DNA of 64,000 nt, from positions 97,028 through 161,027 of the forward strand of contig UBUL01000016.1 of the NCBI GenBank assembly GCA_900468625.1. The letters run 5' to 3'. Shown piece by piece: positions 8,417-17,914 of the stretch. The first letter of the stretch is position 1. Every line of letters starts with the position of its first letter. The notes beneath the pieces are model-generated. The model did no database searches and was not told the DNA's origin. It saw only the letters and a program-made list of their open reading frames with translations. Both the position numbers and the translations under genes were made by a program. Origin of the DNA: Hyphomicrobiales bacterium. GTDB lineage: Bacteria > Pseudomonadota > Alphaproteobacteria > Rhizobiales > Rhizobiaceae.

Positions 8417-8566
8417 AATGTCGGCTTGGCGATGAACAGGCTGCCCGGGAACATTTCCGGGCATGCCCATGCGGCATATGTGATGCTGATCTGCCGTGTC
8501 GGGGGGTCCATCGGTATCGACCAGAACGGCAGGCGCAAAGAGTTCGGCCGACAAGCGGTGGGGTCG

Positions 8567-8716
8567 CTAGTTCACGAGCTTTACGTAGCAAGGCCTGTAA
8601 TTCTCTAAACCGCAGCCGCCGCCGACGGCCTGTGCCGGCGTGATCGTGTTTTGAATGGCGATCACTGCAAGTGCTACGGCGATGATTGTCAAGACGGTTT
8701 TTGTATATTTGTCCAT
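8567..8716 (-). CDS. Small 49-residue envelope protein, hypothetical
   Basis: An open frame below the usual length cut-off: ATG at 8716, stop at 8567, 49 residues. The translation begins MDKYTKTVLTIIAVALAVIA, a short charged start followed by a hydrophobic helix. PAQA then resembles a signal-peptidase site, and the tail contains GGGCGLENYRPC with two cysteines. TAGGGAAA precedes the ATG. It could be a secreted or membrane-anchored micro-protein with a disulfide. No function is recognised. The composition and start signal make it more convincing than the 60-codon frame on the opposite strand. Confidence 0.6.
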   Translation of the reverse strand: MDKYTKTVLTIIAVALAVIAIQNTITPAQAVGGGCGLENYRPCYVKLVN

Positions 8717-9010
8717 GAGATTTCCCTACGGAATAGAATGGCGAATGATATACAGCTTATAATTGATTTTATGGAAGTAAATCCCTTGGGTTGCAGTTTG
8801 GCTTATTGGCCTGGATATTCGATCGGCAGCTTGAAAGCATGCCGATATCGGGTCGGCGCGTCACCTTGCGGACCGTTGCCATGGCTCGGTTATGACAGCC
8901 AAGCGTGCGCTGAAGGAGTGATCCCGCTTTTGAAGCGAATCCTCAAGTCGCCGCTTGCTTTTGCCGTTTGCGTCCTAAATCTGTCTACAGTCGTGCGGAA
9001 GGAGGTCGTC

Positions 9011-9385
9011 ATGATCAAATCGCTGGCATTCATCAGTCTTGTCGTGATGCCGGTTGCGGCTTTCGCGCAATCAGCCGATCTTGAAGCAACCTGCAAAACC
9101 GTAGCCAAGAACTTCTTCCTGTCGGACGGTCTTGCGATTGGTGCCGTCCAATCCTTTCCGGAGCTGAAGCCGCCCGGCGTGAGCATGGCCTATTCCACCC
9201 GGCAGGGAACGTCTCCCGCCGAGATGACCGACACGTTCGAATGCGAATTCGACAAGCCTGACAAACCCCATAATCTCGCAAAGTTTTGCGTATCGAGCAC
9301 GTGTTATACGCCGAATGACAGCGATGCGGACCGCAAGCGGCGGTTCGAAGAGATGCGCATCCTTTTGCAGCGAGCAGAAAAGTAG
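9011..9385 (+). CDS. Secreted hypothetical protein (124 aa)
   Basis: A short exported protein. Residues 1-19 are a signal peptide (VMPVAAFAQ, with cleavage probably after AFA), and the mature part is about 105 residues. Four cysteines in the mature part (in ATCKTV, TFECEF and KFCVSSTCY) suggest disulfides in the periplasm. The ATG at 9011 is chosen over a start 120 codons upstream because AAGGAGGTCGTC lies directly before it and only this start gives a signal peptide. No known domain is recognised. It lies alone between the small minus-strand micro-protein and an MFS gene. Confidence 0.75.
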   Translation: MIKSLAFISLVVMPVAAFAQSADLEATCKTVAKNFFLSDGLAIGAVQSFPELKPPGVSMAYSTRQGTSPAEMTDTFECEFDKPDKPHNLAKFCVSSTCYTPNDSDADRKRRFEEMRILLQRAEK

Positions 9386-9694
9386 ACGCATGAATACGGA
9401 AGGTGCCGGCTGTTGCTTCCTTTCGGGATCTGGATTGCGGTAACTTTTGCGGCAGCAGACATTGCAGGTGCGCGAATGTGTGTGGGCAAGAGATAAGGCG
9501 CCTGCACAGCTTGCGACGCATGCTTTGCGGGCGTCGGCACGAGTTCCGCAATACTCGGGCTTGCCGGCATGGAACTCATAGTGTCGTCACGGGTTTGGAA
9601 GCTCAGGGCCGGATGAATGCCAGCCATCGAACCGATGCGGTGTTCTTTGCCAAATCTCTCATGCTCGCGGTGAAGGCAAACGAAGATATCTGCG
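9386..9694. other. Intergenic region without a supported gene
   Basis: Between the secreted protein and the MFS gene both strands have open frames, but none has a plausible start signal. A plus-strand stretch in the frame of the previous gene has hydrophobic coding-like segments (GIWIAVTFAAADIAG, then after a stop GTSSAILGLAGMEL). It has no start codon and could be a decayed gene end. Confidence 0.35.
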
Positions 9695-10915
9695 ATGACC
9701 ACGATTGCCGATCAAAAAACCAAGACAGAGTCGAACGATACCGCCGCCTTTATGGTGGTCGCCGCTATGATGGCGGTCATGTTTATGGGCAGCACGCTCG
9801 TGACGCCCCTTTACGCTTTGTATCGACATGCCTTCGGCTTCTCGGAATTCATCTTGACCCTGGTTTATGCCGTTTACGCCGTCGGCAATTTCGTCGCCCT
9901 TCTCATATTCGGACGGTTGTCCGATGAGATCGGCCGCAAACCGATCGGGCTTACAAGCCTTGGACTGGCGAGCATCAGCACGCTGATTTTCCTGGCCGCT
10001 TTGAGTACAGGCTGGCTGTTTTGGGCGCGAATGCTCAGCGGATTCGGTGTTGGACTTGCCTCCGGTACGGCGGCGGCGTGGCTTGCAGAATTGGATACGG
10101 CTGAGCAAAAATCCCGCGCTACTCTCATCACGTCGAGTGCCAATTTCATCGGAATAGCCCTCGGGCCTTTGGTGTCGGGTGCTTTGGCCCAATATGCGCC
10201 TTGGCCGCTGCGTCTTTCCTTTCTGGTCTATTTGGCCGTCTTGGCGATCATCGGCGTACTGGTCGCACGCACGCGGGAAACGGTGGAAATGCCGCGCCGG
10301 AGCTGGCGGGCGGTTTCCTTGCGGCCGAGGCTCGGCGTTCCGACGGAATTGCGGGTTTCTTTCATCGCGCCGGCCGTTACCGCCTTCGCCACTTTCGCCG
10401 TCATCGGCTTTTATGCCGCACTCCTTCCAACCATCCTTGCCGAGAGCCTGCACCAGACGAATGTGGCTGTCGGCGGGGCCGTTGTGTTCGAGCTGTTCCT
10501 TGTCGCAACCCTCGTGACGATCGTCACACGGCAAATCGAAAGTCGCCTTGCAATGCTGAGCGGGTTGGTGATGCTTCTGCCGAGTCTCGCCCTGCTCGTT
10601 CTGGCGCAGGTGCTTGGCTCGACCTTTATCCTGCTCACCGGAACCGCGCTGAGCGGCTGCGCCGCGGCCCTCGGCTATCGCGGTAGCCTTCAGGTCGTCA
10701 ATAAAATTGCGCCTGAAGAGCGGCGGGCGGAGGTCGTTTCCAGCTATTACGTCGCGATGTTTCTCGGCAATTCGGTTCCGGTAATCGGGGTTGGTCTGAT
10801 GACGGTTATTGCCAGTGCGAACGTCTCCAGCCTTGTCTTCGCTTGCGTCATCGCGCTATTTGCGGTCGGCGCTCTGGCGACGGGTATCAAATATACCCCG
10901 CAGTCCCGCCGCTGA
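9695..10915 (+). CDS. MFS transporter (12-TM, multidrug/arabinose-efflux type)
   Basis: A 406-residue major facilitator protein with 12 hydrophobic segments. The loop 2-3 signature GRLSDEIGRKPIGL and the motif-C-like SGFGVGLASGTAAAWLAEL place it among drug/proton antiporters or sugar exporters. It acts in the cytoplasmic membrane, and the substrate is unknown. The start is uncertain because no clear ribosome binding site precedes the ATG at 9695. It stands alone, 171 bp ahead of the aldo/keto reductase, and could share its transcript. Confidence 0.85.
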   Translation: MTTIADQKTKTESNDTAAFMVVAAMMAVMFMGSTLVTPLYALYRHAFGFSEFILTLVYAVYAVGNFVALLIFGRLSDEIGRKPIGLTSLGLASISTLIFLAALSTGWLFWARMLSGFGVGLASGTAAAWLAELDTAEQKSRATLITSSANFIGIALGPLVSGALAQYAPWPLRLSFLVYLAVLAIIGVLVARTRETVEMPRRSWRAVSLRPRLGVPTELRVSFIAPAVTAFATFAVIGFYAALLPTILAESLHQTNVAVGGAVVFELFLVATLVTIVTRQIESRLAMLSGLVMLLPSLALLVLAQVLGSTFILLTGTALSGCAAALGYRGSLQVVNKIAPEERRAEVVSSYYVAMFLGNSVPVIGVGLMTVIASANVSSLVFACVIALFAVGALATGIKYTPQSRR

Positions 10916-11086
10916 ACGGGACCTGGCAATTGCAACATGCGGTCGCCGGCATCCCTTCGAGAAATTCAGGTAATCACCGACGGCTGTTTTTCATCCGTGA
11001 AAAGTACTCTGCGGATTTGGCTGTTTATCACTCGGGAACGCCACTTTATTTCTGCCTGTAATGCCAGACGATTTTGGAGGGACAAT

Positions 11087-12082
11087 ATGCTGACGAAACC
11101 CGATAGCGCTACGACAATGGTTCTCTGGAACGGTCGCGAAATTCCGCGCCTGGGCATGGGATGCTGGGCGATTGGTGGCCCGTTTTATGCCGGCGACGTG
11201 CCGCTTGGCTGGGGCGACGTCGACGACGATGAATCAATTCGTGCTATCGAACGGGCTGTGGATCTCGGCATTCGCTTCTTCGACACCGCCTCTAATTATG
11301 GGGCCGGGCACTCCGAAGAGGTGGTCGGCAAAGCGATCGGCAATCGAGACGAGATCGTCATCGCTACCAAATTCGGTTTCGCGACGAATGAGAAGACCAA
11401 ACAGGCGACAGGTGCTTTCGCCGATCCTGCCTTTATCCGGCAGTCGGCCGAGACGTCTTTGCGCCGGTTGCGCCGCGACCGCTTGGACCTGCTGCAGTTC
11501 CATCTCAACGATTTTCCGCTGGAAGCGTCGGATGAGGTCTTCGAGACGCTCGAAACGCTGAAGGCCGAAGGCAAGATCGACGCTTTCGGCTGGAGCACGG
11601 ACCATCCGGATCGCGCCGCGCGTCATGTGCATCGCATGGGATTCGTTTCGGTCCAGCATACGATGAATGTCTTCGAGCCGGTTCCTGCGATGATCGAAGT
11701 CATCGAGCGCAATGGTTTGATCTCCATCAATCGCGGTCCGCTCGCTATGGGACTGCTCAGCGGCAAGTTCACGCCCGACAAGGCCGTCGGCGAGAAAGAC
11801 GTCCGCGGCGCAAGCCTCGACTGGATGGTCTATTTCAAGGACGGCAAGATTGCTCCTGAATTTGCCGTCCGCCTGGATGCCGTTCGCAAGCTGCTGACTG
11901 AAGATGGCCGCACGCTCACGCAGGGTGCGCTTGCGTGGCTATGGGCACGCTCGCCGCGCACGCTGCCAATTCCAGGCTTCCGTACGGTTGCCCAGGTCGA
12001 AGAAAATGCCGGCGCCCTGGCGAAGGGACCATTGCCGGCCGATGTGATGGCAACGATCGATAAGGTACTCGCCGATCTTTAG
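11087..12082 (+). CDS. Aldo/keto reductase
   Basis: A 331-residue NAD(P)H-dependent oxidoreductase with the AKR (beta/alpha)8 barrel. Visible catalytic tetrad parts are Asp and Tyr in FFDTASNYGAG, Lys in IATKFG and His in LLQFHLND. The ending TLPIPGFRTVAQVEENAGAL is the usual cofactor-phosphate region. Members reduce aldehydes and ketones, including sugar-derived ones; the substrate is not predictable. The ATG at 11087 has TTGGAGGGACAAT before it and removes a 50-residue artificial extension. Confidence 0.9.
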   Translation: MLTKPDSATTMVLWNGREIPRLGMGCWAIGGPFYAGDVPLGWGDVDDDESIRAIERAVDLGIRFFDTASNYGAGHSEEVVGKAIGNRDEIVIATKFGFATNEKTKQATGAFADPAFIRQSAETSLRRLRRDRLDLLQFHLNDFPLEASDEVFETLETLKAEGKIDAFGWSTDHPDRAARHVHRMGFVSVQHTMNVFEPVPAMIEVIERNGLISINRGPLAMGLLSGKFTPDKAVGEKDVRGASLDWMVYFKDGKIAPEFAVRLDAVRKLLTEDGRTLTQGALAWLWARSPRTLPIPGFRTVAQVEENAGALAKGPLPADVMATIDKVLADL

Positions 12083-12144
12083 CTCCAGCTTGGACGGAGA
12101 GGCCTGTTCAGGTCCAATCCGGATGGGAAATAGGCAAGCCATAC

Positions 12145-12939
12145 TCAGGCAACGAAACGGACCACGCCGCCATCGACGCGCAGAGCCGCGCCGGTGGTTG
12201 CGGAAGCCTGCTCCGAACATGCGTAGACGATCATATTGGCGACTTCGTCAGTCGTTGCGAAACGCCGGATGAGGCTCGTCGGGCGGGCCGATTTCAGGAA
12301 TGCCTGCTCGGCGTCGTCCTGCGTGATCCCTTGATCCTTGGCTTTCGCGGCCATCCAGTTCGACAGGATCTCGGATCTCGTGGGGCCTGGAAGGACGGCG
12401 TTGACGGTGACGCCCGTGCCCGCAACAGATTCCGCCAGGCCTCGGGAGATCGCAAGCTGCGCCGTCTTCGTCATCCCATAATCGATCATCTCCTTGGGAA
12501 TGTTGACGGCGGACTCGCTGCTGACGAAAACGACGCGGCCCCAGCCCTTTTGCACCATTCTCGGCAAATAGTGACGTGTCATGCGCACACCGCTCATGAC
12601 GTTGATCTCAAAAATGCTCAGCCAGTCTTCATCGGTCGTGTCGACGAAGTCTCTCGGTACCGCCGTCCCAAGATTGTTGACGAGGATGTCTGCGTCCGGC
12701 GCCTGCGCGAAGAAGGCGTCGGCGCCTTCCGCCGTCGAGAGATCGGCGGCAATGCCTGAAATGTCGTTTTCGGGAAAGGCCCGCCGCATCTGCTGCACGG
12801 CCTCATCGACCCGGGCATTTCCGCGGCCGTTGATGACGACCGATGCACCGGCGCGAGCCAGTCCCTCTGCCGTAGCACGGCCGATGCCGGCCGTTGATCC
12901 CGTCACAACGGCCTTGCGGCCTTTAAGCTCGATGTTCAT
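12145..12939 (-). CDS. Short-chain dehydrogenase/reductase
   Basis: A 264-residue classical SDR: TGSTAGIG (cofactor binding, near residues 12-19), NNLGTA (usually NNAG) and a catalytic serine in VFVSSES followed by YGMTK. The N-terminal MNIELKGRKAVVTG is typical of the FabG-like group, and the C-terminus RVDGGVVRFVA keeps the standard DGG. The substrate is unknown. The ATG at 12939 follows GGAGATAGATG. It is convergent with the aldo/keto reductase gene. Confidence 0.88.
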   Translation of the reverse strand: MNIELKGRKAVVTGSTAGIGRATAEGLARAGASVVINGRGNARVDEAVQQMRRAFPENDISGIAADLSTAEGADAFFAQAPDADILVNNLGTAVPRDFVDTTDEDWLSIFEINVMSGVRMTRHYLPRMVQKGWGRVVFVSSESAVNIPKEMIDYGMTKTAQLAISRGLAESVAGTGVTVNAVLPGPTRSEILSNWMAAKAKDQGITQDDAEQAFLKSARPTSLIRRFATTDEVANMIVYACSEQASATTGAALRVDGGVVRFVA

Positions 12940-13615
12940 GTCATCTATCTCCGATTGCGGATGGCGGGGCGGATACTCGGACAATCGAGATTGCAAGTGT
13001 ACATCGTCGCGGTTCCTCTTTGAATACGTCCCGGAAGATTAGGGGTGTCGAGGCGGGCACCTCCGAGGAAAAGGCCGTGGCCATTGTCTTCTCTGTAGTC
13101 TCTTTGCACTGATATTCGCCGCGATGGCTGCTGGACGAAGGACGCATCGGCAAGACGATCTCGGAGACCGCCATGCTGCTTTTGCCCGGCCATCTCGACC
13201 TGCGCGGATTGGGCGCGGCCGAAATGGCGGATTTCCTTCGCTCGGGACGGCTGCATCGGGTATCGTCGAGGCCGGCTTTTCATGCTCGGGTGATCACGAC
13301 GGCATTCGGGCACTCTGACCGCTCGCGCGGCGTGATTGCAATCCACAGCAGCTGCTGTCGCCCCGATCCGGTACCGCGCGCAATAAATGAGGGACGTTTC
13401 TCACGGAGTGCGCTATAGAATTGAGAAAATACAGCCCTTATGGACTGCGGGCTTGACGAAAAGGCGGTGCCTGAGGAAGCATTGCTCGCTTGTCGTAGGG
13501 AACGGAGGCTCTGCCGCATAGTTTTGGAGGATCAGGAAATTCGGCATCCGACGTCTGGAGACGGCGGCGGCTGAACACGGGCGTTTTGAGGACGCCGTCA
13601 AAGGAGGAGGAACGC
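12940..13615. other. Long intergenic region with a possible gene remnant
   Basis: These 676 bases separate the SDR gene from the sugar-transporter operon. From 13113 to 13418 a plus-strand frame reads in a protein-like way (WLLDEGRIGKTISETAMLLL, then PGHLDLRGLGAAEMADFLRS). It begins just after a stop codon without a start signal and loses coding character after about 13300. This looks like the tail of a decayed gene of unknown identity. The promoter of the ABC operon probably lies in 13420-13600. A 7-bp stem (GACGGCG / CGCCGTC) flanks 13560-13599, just before the ribosome binding site of the binding protein. Confidence 0.4.
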
Positions 13616-14863
13616 ATGCGCAAATTGATGATGGCACTGGTCGGCGCCACAGCGCTGGTTGCAGCGAGCGTGACCGGCGCTCTTGCCGAAGGCAAGAAAG
13701 CCGAAGTCCTGCATTGGTGGACGTCTGGCGGCGAGGCTGCGGCCGTGAAGGAACTTGCCAAGGCATTCAATGCCGCCGGCGGTGAATGGGTGGATACGGC
13801 GATTGCCGGCTCGGGCTCGACTGCCCGTCCGATTGGGATCAACCGTATCATCGGCGGCAATCCGCCGACGGCCATGCAGTTCAATACCGGCACGCAGATG
13901 AACGAACTGGCCCAGCAGGGCCTGCTGCGACCGCTCGACGATATCGCCAAGCAGCAGGATTGGAAATCGGTGCTGACGCCGGCCTTCTATCAGGCCATCC
14001 AATTTCAGGGCCATATCTATGGCGCTCCGATCAACGATCATGGCCAGAACTGGGTCTTCTATTCCAAGGCCGTCTTCACCAAGGCCGGCGTCACGCAGGA
14101 GCCGAAGACCTGGGACGAAATGTTTGCCGCGCTCGACAAGATCAAGGCCGCCGGCCTGATCCCGGTCGCCGTCGGCGGCCAGCCCTGGCAGCTGCAGTCG
14201 ATGTTCAATGCCATTCTGCTCGGCGAAGGCGGCAAGGATCTCTATGCCAAGGTCTGGAAGGACCTCGATACCGACGCGGTCAAATCCGATAAGTTCAAGC
14301 ATGTTGCGGAAGTCTTCGCCAAATTGCGCAACTATCAGGACCCGGGCAGCCCTAACCGCGACTGGAACGTCGCGACCGGCATGCTGATCGACGGCAAGGC
14401 CGGTATCCAGTTCATGGGCGACTGGGCCAAGGGCGAATTCATCCATGCCGGCCTCGTTGCGGACAAGGATTTCGGCTGCATTCTCGGGCCGGGTGAATCC
14501 AATTTCATGATGGGCGGCGACATCTTCGTCTTCCCGGTCCTCAAGGACAAGGCCGCCATCGATGCGCAGACCCTGCTTGCAACGGTCATCATGTCGAAGG
14601 AAGGTCAGCTTGCCTTCAACTCCAAGAAGGGATCCGTACCCGTGCGTCTCGACGTCGATACGTCGAAGCTCGACGCCTGTGCCCAGAAGGGCCTGACCGC
14701 GCTCAAGGATCCGAGCCGCCAGATCCTCGCGCCGGATGTGCTTACGGCTCAGGATATCGTCCAGACGGAACAGGATCTGGTCGCTCAATACTGGACGACG
14801 CCCAGCATGACCGCAGACCAATTCGCCAGTCAGTTCGCTCAGGTGATTGAACAGGCGAAGTAA
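13616..14863 (+). CDS. Sugar ABC transporter substrate-binding protein (CUT1 family)
   Basis: A 415-residue extracellular solute-binding protein of family 1. The signal peptide covers residues 1-23 (ending GALAEGKK), and the mature start EVLHWWTSGGEAAAV is the common opening of glucose/mannose-type binding proteins. It would capture a mono- or oligosaccharide in the periplasm. The resemblance is to GtsA-like glucose-binding proteins, but specificity is an inference. The ATG at 13616 has AGGAGGAGGAACGC before it. It is the first gene of a four-gene operon with two permeases and an ATPase. Confidence 0.9.
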   Translation: MRKLMMALVGATALVAASVTGALAEGKKAEVLHWWTSGGEAAAVKELAKAFNAAGGEWVDTAIAGSGSTARPIGINRIIGGNPPTAMQFNTGTQMNELAQQGLLRPLDDIAKQQDWKSVLTPAFYQAIQFQGHIYGAPINDHGQNWVFYSKAVFTKAGVTQEPKTWDEMFAALDKIKAAGLIPVAVGGQPWQLQSMFNAILLGEGGKDLYAKVWKDLDTDAVKSDKFKHVAEVFAKLRNYQDPGSPNRDWNVATGMLIDGKAGIQFMGDWAKGEFIHAGLVADKDFGCILGPGESNFMMGGDIFVFPVLKDKAAIDAQTLLATVIMSKEGQLAFNSKKGSVPVRLDVDTSKLDACAQKGLTALKDPSRQILAPDVLTAQDIVQTEQDLVAQYWTTPSMTADQFASQFAQVIEQAK

Positions 14864-14882
14864 GCTTCGATCGACATCCATG

Positions 14883-14907
14883 CGGCGGCAGGTATCTCCT
14901 GCCGCCG
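14883..14907 (+). promoter_or_regulatory. Intercistronic stem-loop after the sugar-binding-protein gene
   Basis: A perfect 10-bp stem (CGGCGGCAGG / CCTGCCGCCG) with a 5-nt loop lies 19 bp past the stop codon and has no T-tract. Like the hairpins after two other binding-protein genes in this window, it may stabilise the upstream message or reduce read-through into the permease genes. Confidence 0.65.
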
Positions 14908-14938
14908 GTTTCCATGAATGCTGAGGAGGAGCGCGCCC

Positions 14939-15877
14939 ATGAGCAGCCAAGACACGAGCGCGACTGCCGTAAAGACAGCTGTTGCGCCTGCGAGCGTCAG
15001 CCGCAGGAAGATGCATATTTCGCCCTATGTGGCCTTGTTTCCGGCTTTCGCCATTGTGCTTCTCGCCTATGTCGTTACCGTCATATGGAACATCTGGATA
15101 TCCTTCACCGACAGCAAGGTGCTGCCGGTCAATATCTTCGTCGGCACCAAGCAATATGAGCGGTTGTTTACGACCGCACGCTGGCTGCTGTCGCTGCAGA
15201 ACGTCGTCGTCTTCGGCATTCTGTTCATTGCCGGCTGCCTGATCCTCGGCTTTCTTCTCGCCGTTGCGCTCGATCAGAAGGTCCGCTTCGAAAACACGTT
15301 CCGGACGATCTTCCTCTATCCTTTCGCCATGTCCTTTATCGTGACCGGGCTCGTTTGGCAGTGGATCATGAACCCGTCACTGGGCCTGCAGAAGGTTGCC
15401 GACAGCATCGGCTTTACCTGGTTCCGCTTCGACTGGATCGTTCAGAGCGATCTCGCCCTCTACGTCATCGTGCTTGCCGGCATCTGGCAATCGTCCGGCC
15501 TTGTCATGGCAATCATGCTCGCTGGTCTGCGCGGCGTCGATCGTGAATTGTGGAAGGCGACGCGTATCGACGGCATACCGAGCTGGCGTGTCTATCTTCA
15601 TATCGTCATCCCGATCCTCAGGCCGACCATCATCACCGCCAGCGTGCTTCTGGCGATTGCCGTTGTCAGGGTTTACGAACTGGTTTTGGCGACGACCGGC
15701 GGCGGGCCGGGGATATCGACCGAAGTACCTGGCAAATTCATCATGGATTACCTGTTCGGGCGCGGCAACATCGGTCTCGCGACCGGGGCATCGACAGTCA
15801 TGTTCGTCACTGTGGTCATCTTGGTGACGCCTTGGCTCTATTATGAATATTTCCGGGAAAAGCCGAGGGGGAACTGA
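14939..15877 (+). CDS. Sugar ABC transporter permease (CUT1, MalF-like)
   Basis: A 312-residue inner-membrane permease with six expected transmembrane segments, the first at about residues 28-50. The cytoplasmic EAA loop that contacts the ATPase is visible near residue 200 (LWKATRIDGIPSWRVYLHIV). It partners the next permease to form the channel. The ATG at 14939 follows GAGGAGGAGCGCGCCC. The coding region ends in a TGATG overlap with the second permease, so the two are translationally coupled. Confidence 0.92.
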   Translation: MSSQDTSATAVKTAVAPASVSRRKMHISPYVALFPAFAIVLLAYVVTVIWNIWISFTDSKVLPVNIFVGTKQYERLFTTARWLLSLQNVVVFGILFIAGCLILGFLLAVALDQKVRFENTFRTIFLYPFAMSFIVTGLVWQWIMNPSLGLQKVADSIGFTWFRFDWIVQSDLALYVIVLAGIWQSSGLVMAIMLAGLRGVDRELWKATRIDGIPSWRVYLHIVIPILRPTIITASVLLAIAVVRVYELVLATTGGGPGISTEVPGKFIMDYLFGRGNIGLATGASTVMFVTVVILVTPWLYYEYFREKPRGN

Positions 15878-16785
15878 TGTCGATACCATCTTCCGTCACT
15901 GGTGCCATTAAGGGGCCGACCGGGCGAAAGCCGCAGCATATGACCCCCGGCCGCATCGGACTCTATCTCTTTCTCGTCATTGCGGCTCTATTTTTTCTGC
16001 TGCCGCTTTACGTGATGCTCGTCACCTCGTTCAAATCCATGCCGGAAATCCGGCAGGGCAATATCTTCGCCTTTCCGCAGATGTGGACGGCGGATGCCTG
16101 GGTGCAGGCGTGGAGCACGGCCTGCACGGGGCTCGAATGCGGCGGTATCAGCGTCGGTTTCTGGAATTCGGTCAAGATCCTGATCCCGAGCATGATCCTG
16201 TCGATCTTGATCTCGTCGCTGACCGGCTATGCGCTGTCCTTCTGGCGGGTCAAGGGCGCAAACGTGCTCTTTGCCATTCTGCTGCTCGGCGCTTTCATCC
16301 CCTATCAGGTGTTCATCTATCCGCTGGTCCTGATCTATCGCGATATCGGCATCTATTCGACGCTGCCCTGCATCATCATCACCCACACGGTCTTCGGCCT
16401 GCCGGTTTTGACACTTCTATTCCGCAACTATTATTCGAGCCTGCCGATGGAGCTCTTCAAGGCGGCCCGCATCGATGGCGCCGGGCTCTGGCAGATCTTC
16501 TTCCGGCTGATGATCCCGATGTCGATCCCGATCCTAGTGGTAGCGGCGATCCTGCAGGTGACCGGCATCTGGAACGACTTTCTCTTCGGCGTGGTTTTCG
16601 CCGGCCGGGAGAACTTCCCCATGACCGTGCAGCTCAACAATATCGTCAACTCCACCCAAGGCGAGAAGCTCTACAACGTCAACATGGCGGCAACCATTCT
16701 CACCGCGCTCGTTCCGCTGATCGTCTATTTCGGCTCCGGTCGCTGGTTCGTGCGCGGCATCACCGCCGGTGCAGTCAAGGGATAG
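15877..16785 (+). CDS. Sugar ABC transporter permease (CUT1, MalG-like)
   Basis: A 302-residue second permease of the importer. It has six hydrophobic segments and an EAA loop near residue 195 (LFKAARIDGAGLWQIFFRLM). The start codon overlaps the stop of the upstream permease by one base, and the ATPase gene begins three bases after its stop. An extra loop near residues 80-90 with two cysteines (TACTGLEC) precedes the GFWNS segment and is also known in glucose-type MalG homologues. Confidence 0.92.
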   Translation: MSIPSSVTGAIKGPTGRKPQHMTPGRIGLYLFLVIAALFFLLPLYVMLVTSFKSMPEIRQGNIFAFPQMWTADAWVQAWSTACTGLECGGISVGFWNSVKILIPSMILSILISSLTGYALSFWRVKGANVLFAILLLGAFIPYQVFIYPLVLIYRDIGIYSTLPCIIITHTVFGLPVLTLLFRNYYSSLPMELFKAARIDGAGLWQIFFRLMIPMSIPILVVAAILQVTGIWNDFLFGVVFAGRENFPMTVQLNNIVNSTQGEKLYNVNMAATILTALVPLIVYFGSGRWFVRGITAGAVKG

Positions 16786-16788
16786 CTC

Positions 16789-17874
<1,086 letters not shown>

Positions 17875-17884
17875 GATGCCGTGC

Positions 17885-17904
17885 CGCGCCTTCGCAAAGG
17901 CGCG
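17885..17904. terminator. Stem-loop between convergent ATPase and methyltransferase genes
   Basis: An 8-bp stem (CGCGCCTT / AAGGCGCG) with a CGCA loop sits in the 40-bp gap between two convergent stop codons. It probably ends transcription from both sides, although T-tracts are weak. Confidence 0.5.
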
Positions 17905-17914
17905 CGGCGCAATT

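Noticed and set aside
9403..9927. Plus-strand 174-codon frame ahead of the MFS transporter
   Set aside because: It overlaps the MFS start in another frame, is very rich in Arg/Cys/His, and lacks a ribosome binding site.
13598..15154. A 518-codon open frame on the minus strand opposite the sugar-binding-protein gene
   Set aside because: It is the high-GC shadow of the real plus-strand binding protein and permease. It has no start signal, and its sequence resembles no protein family.
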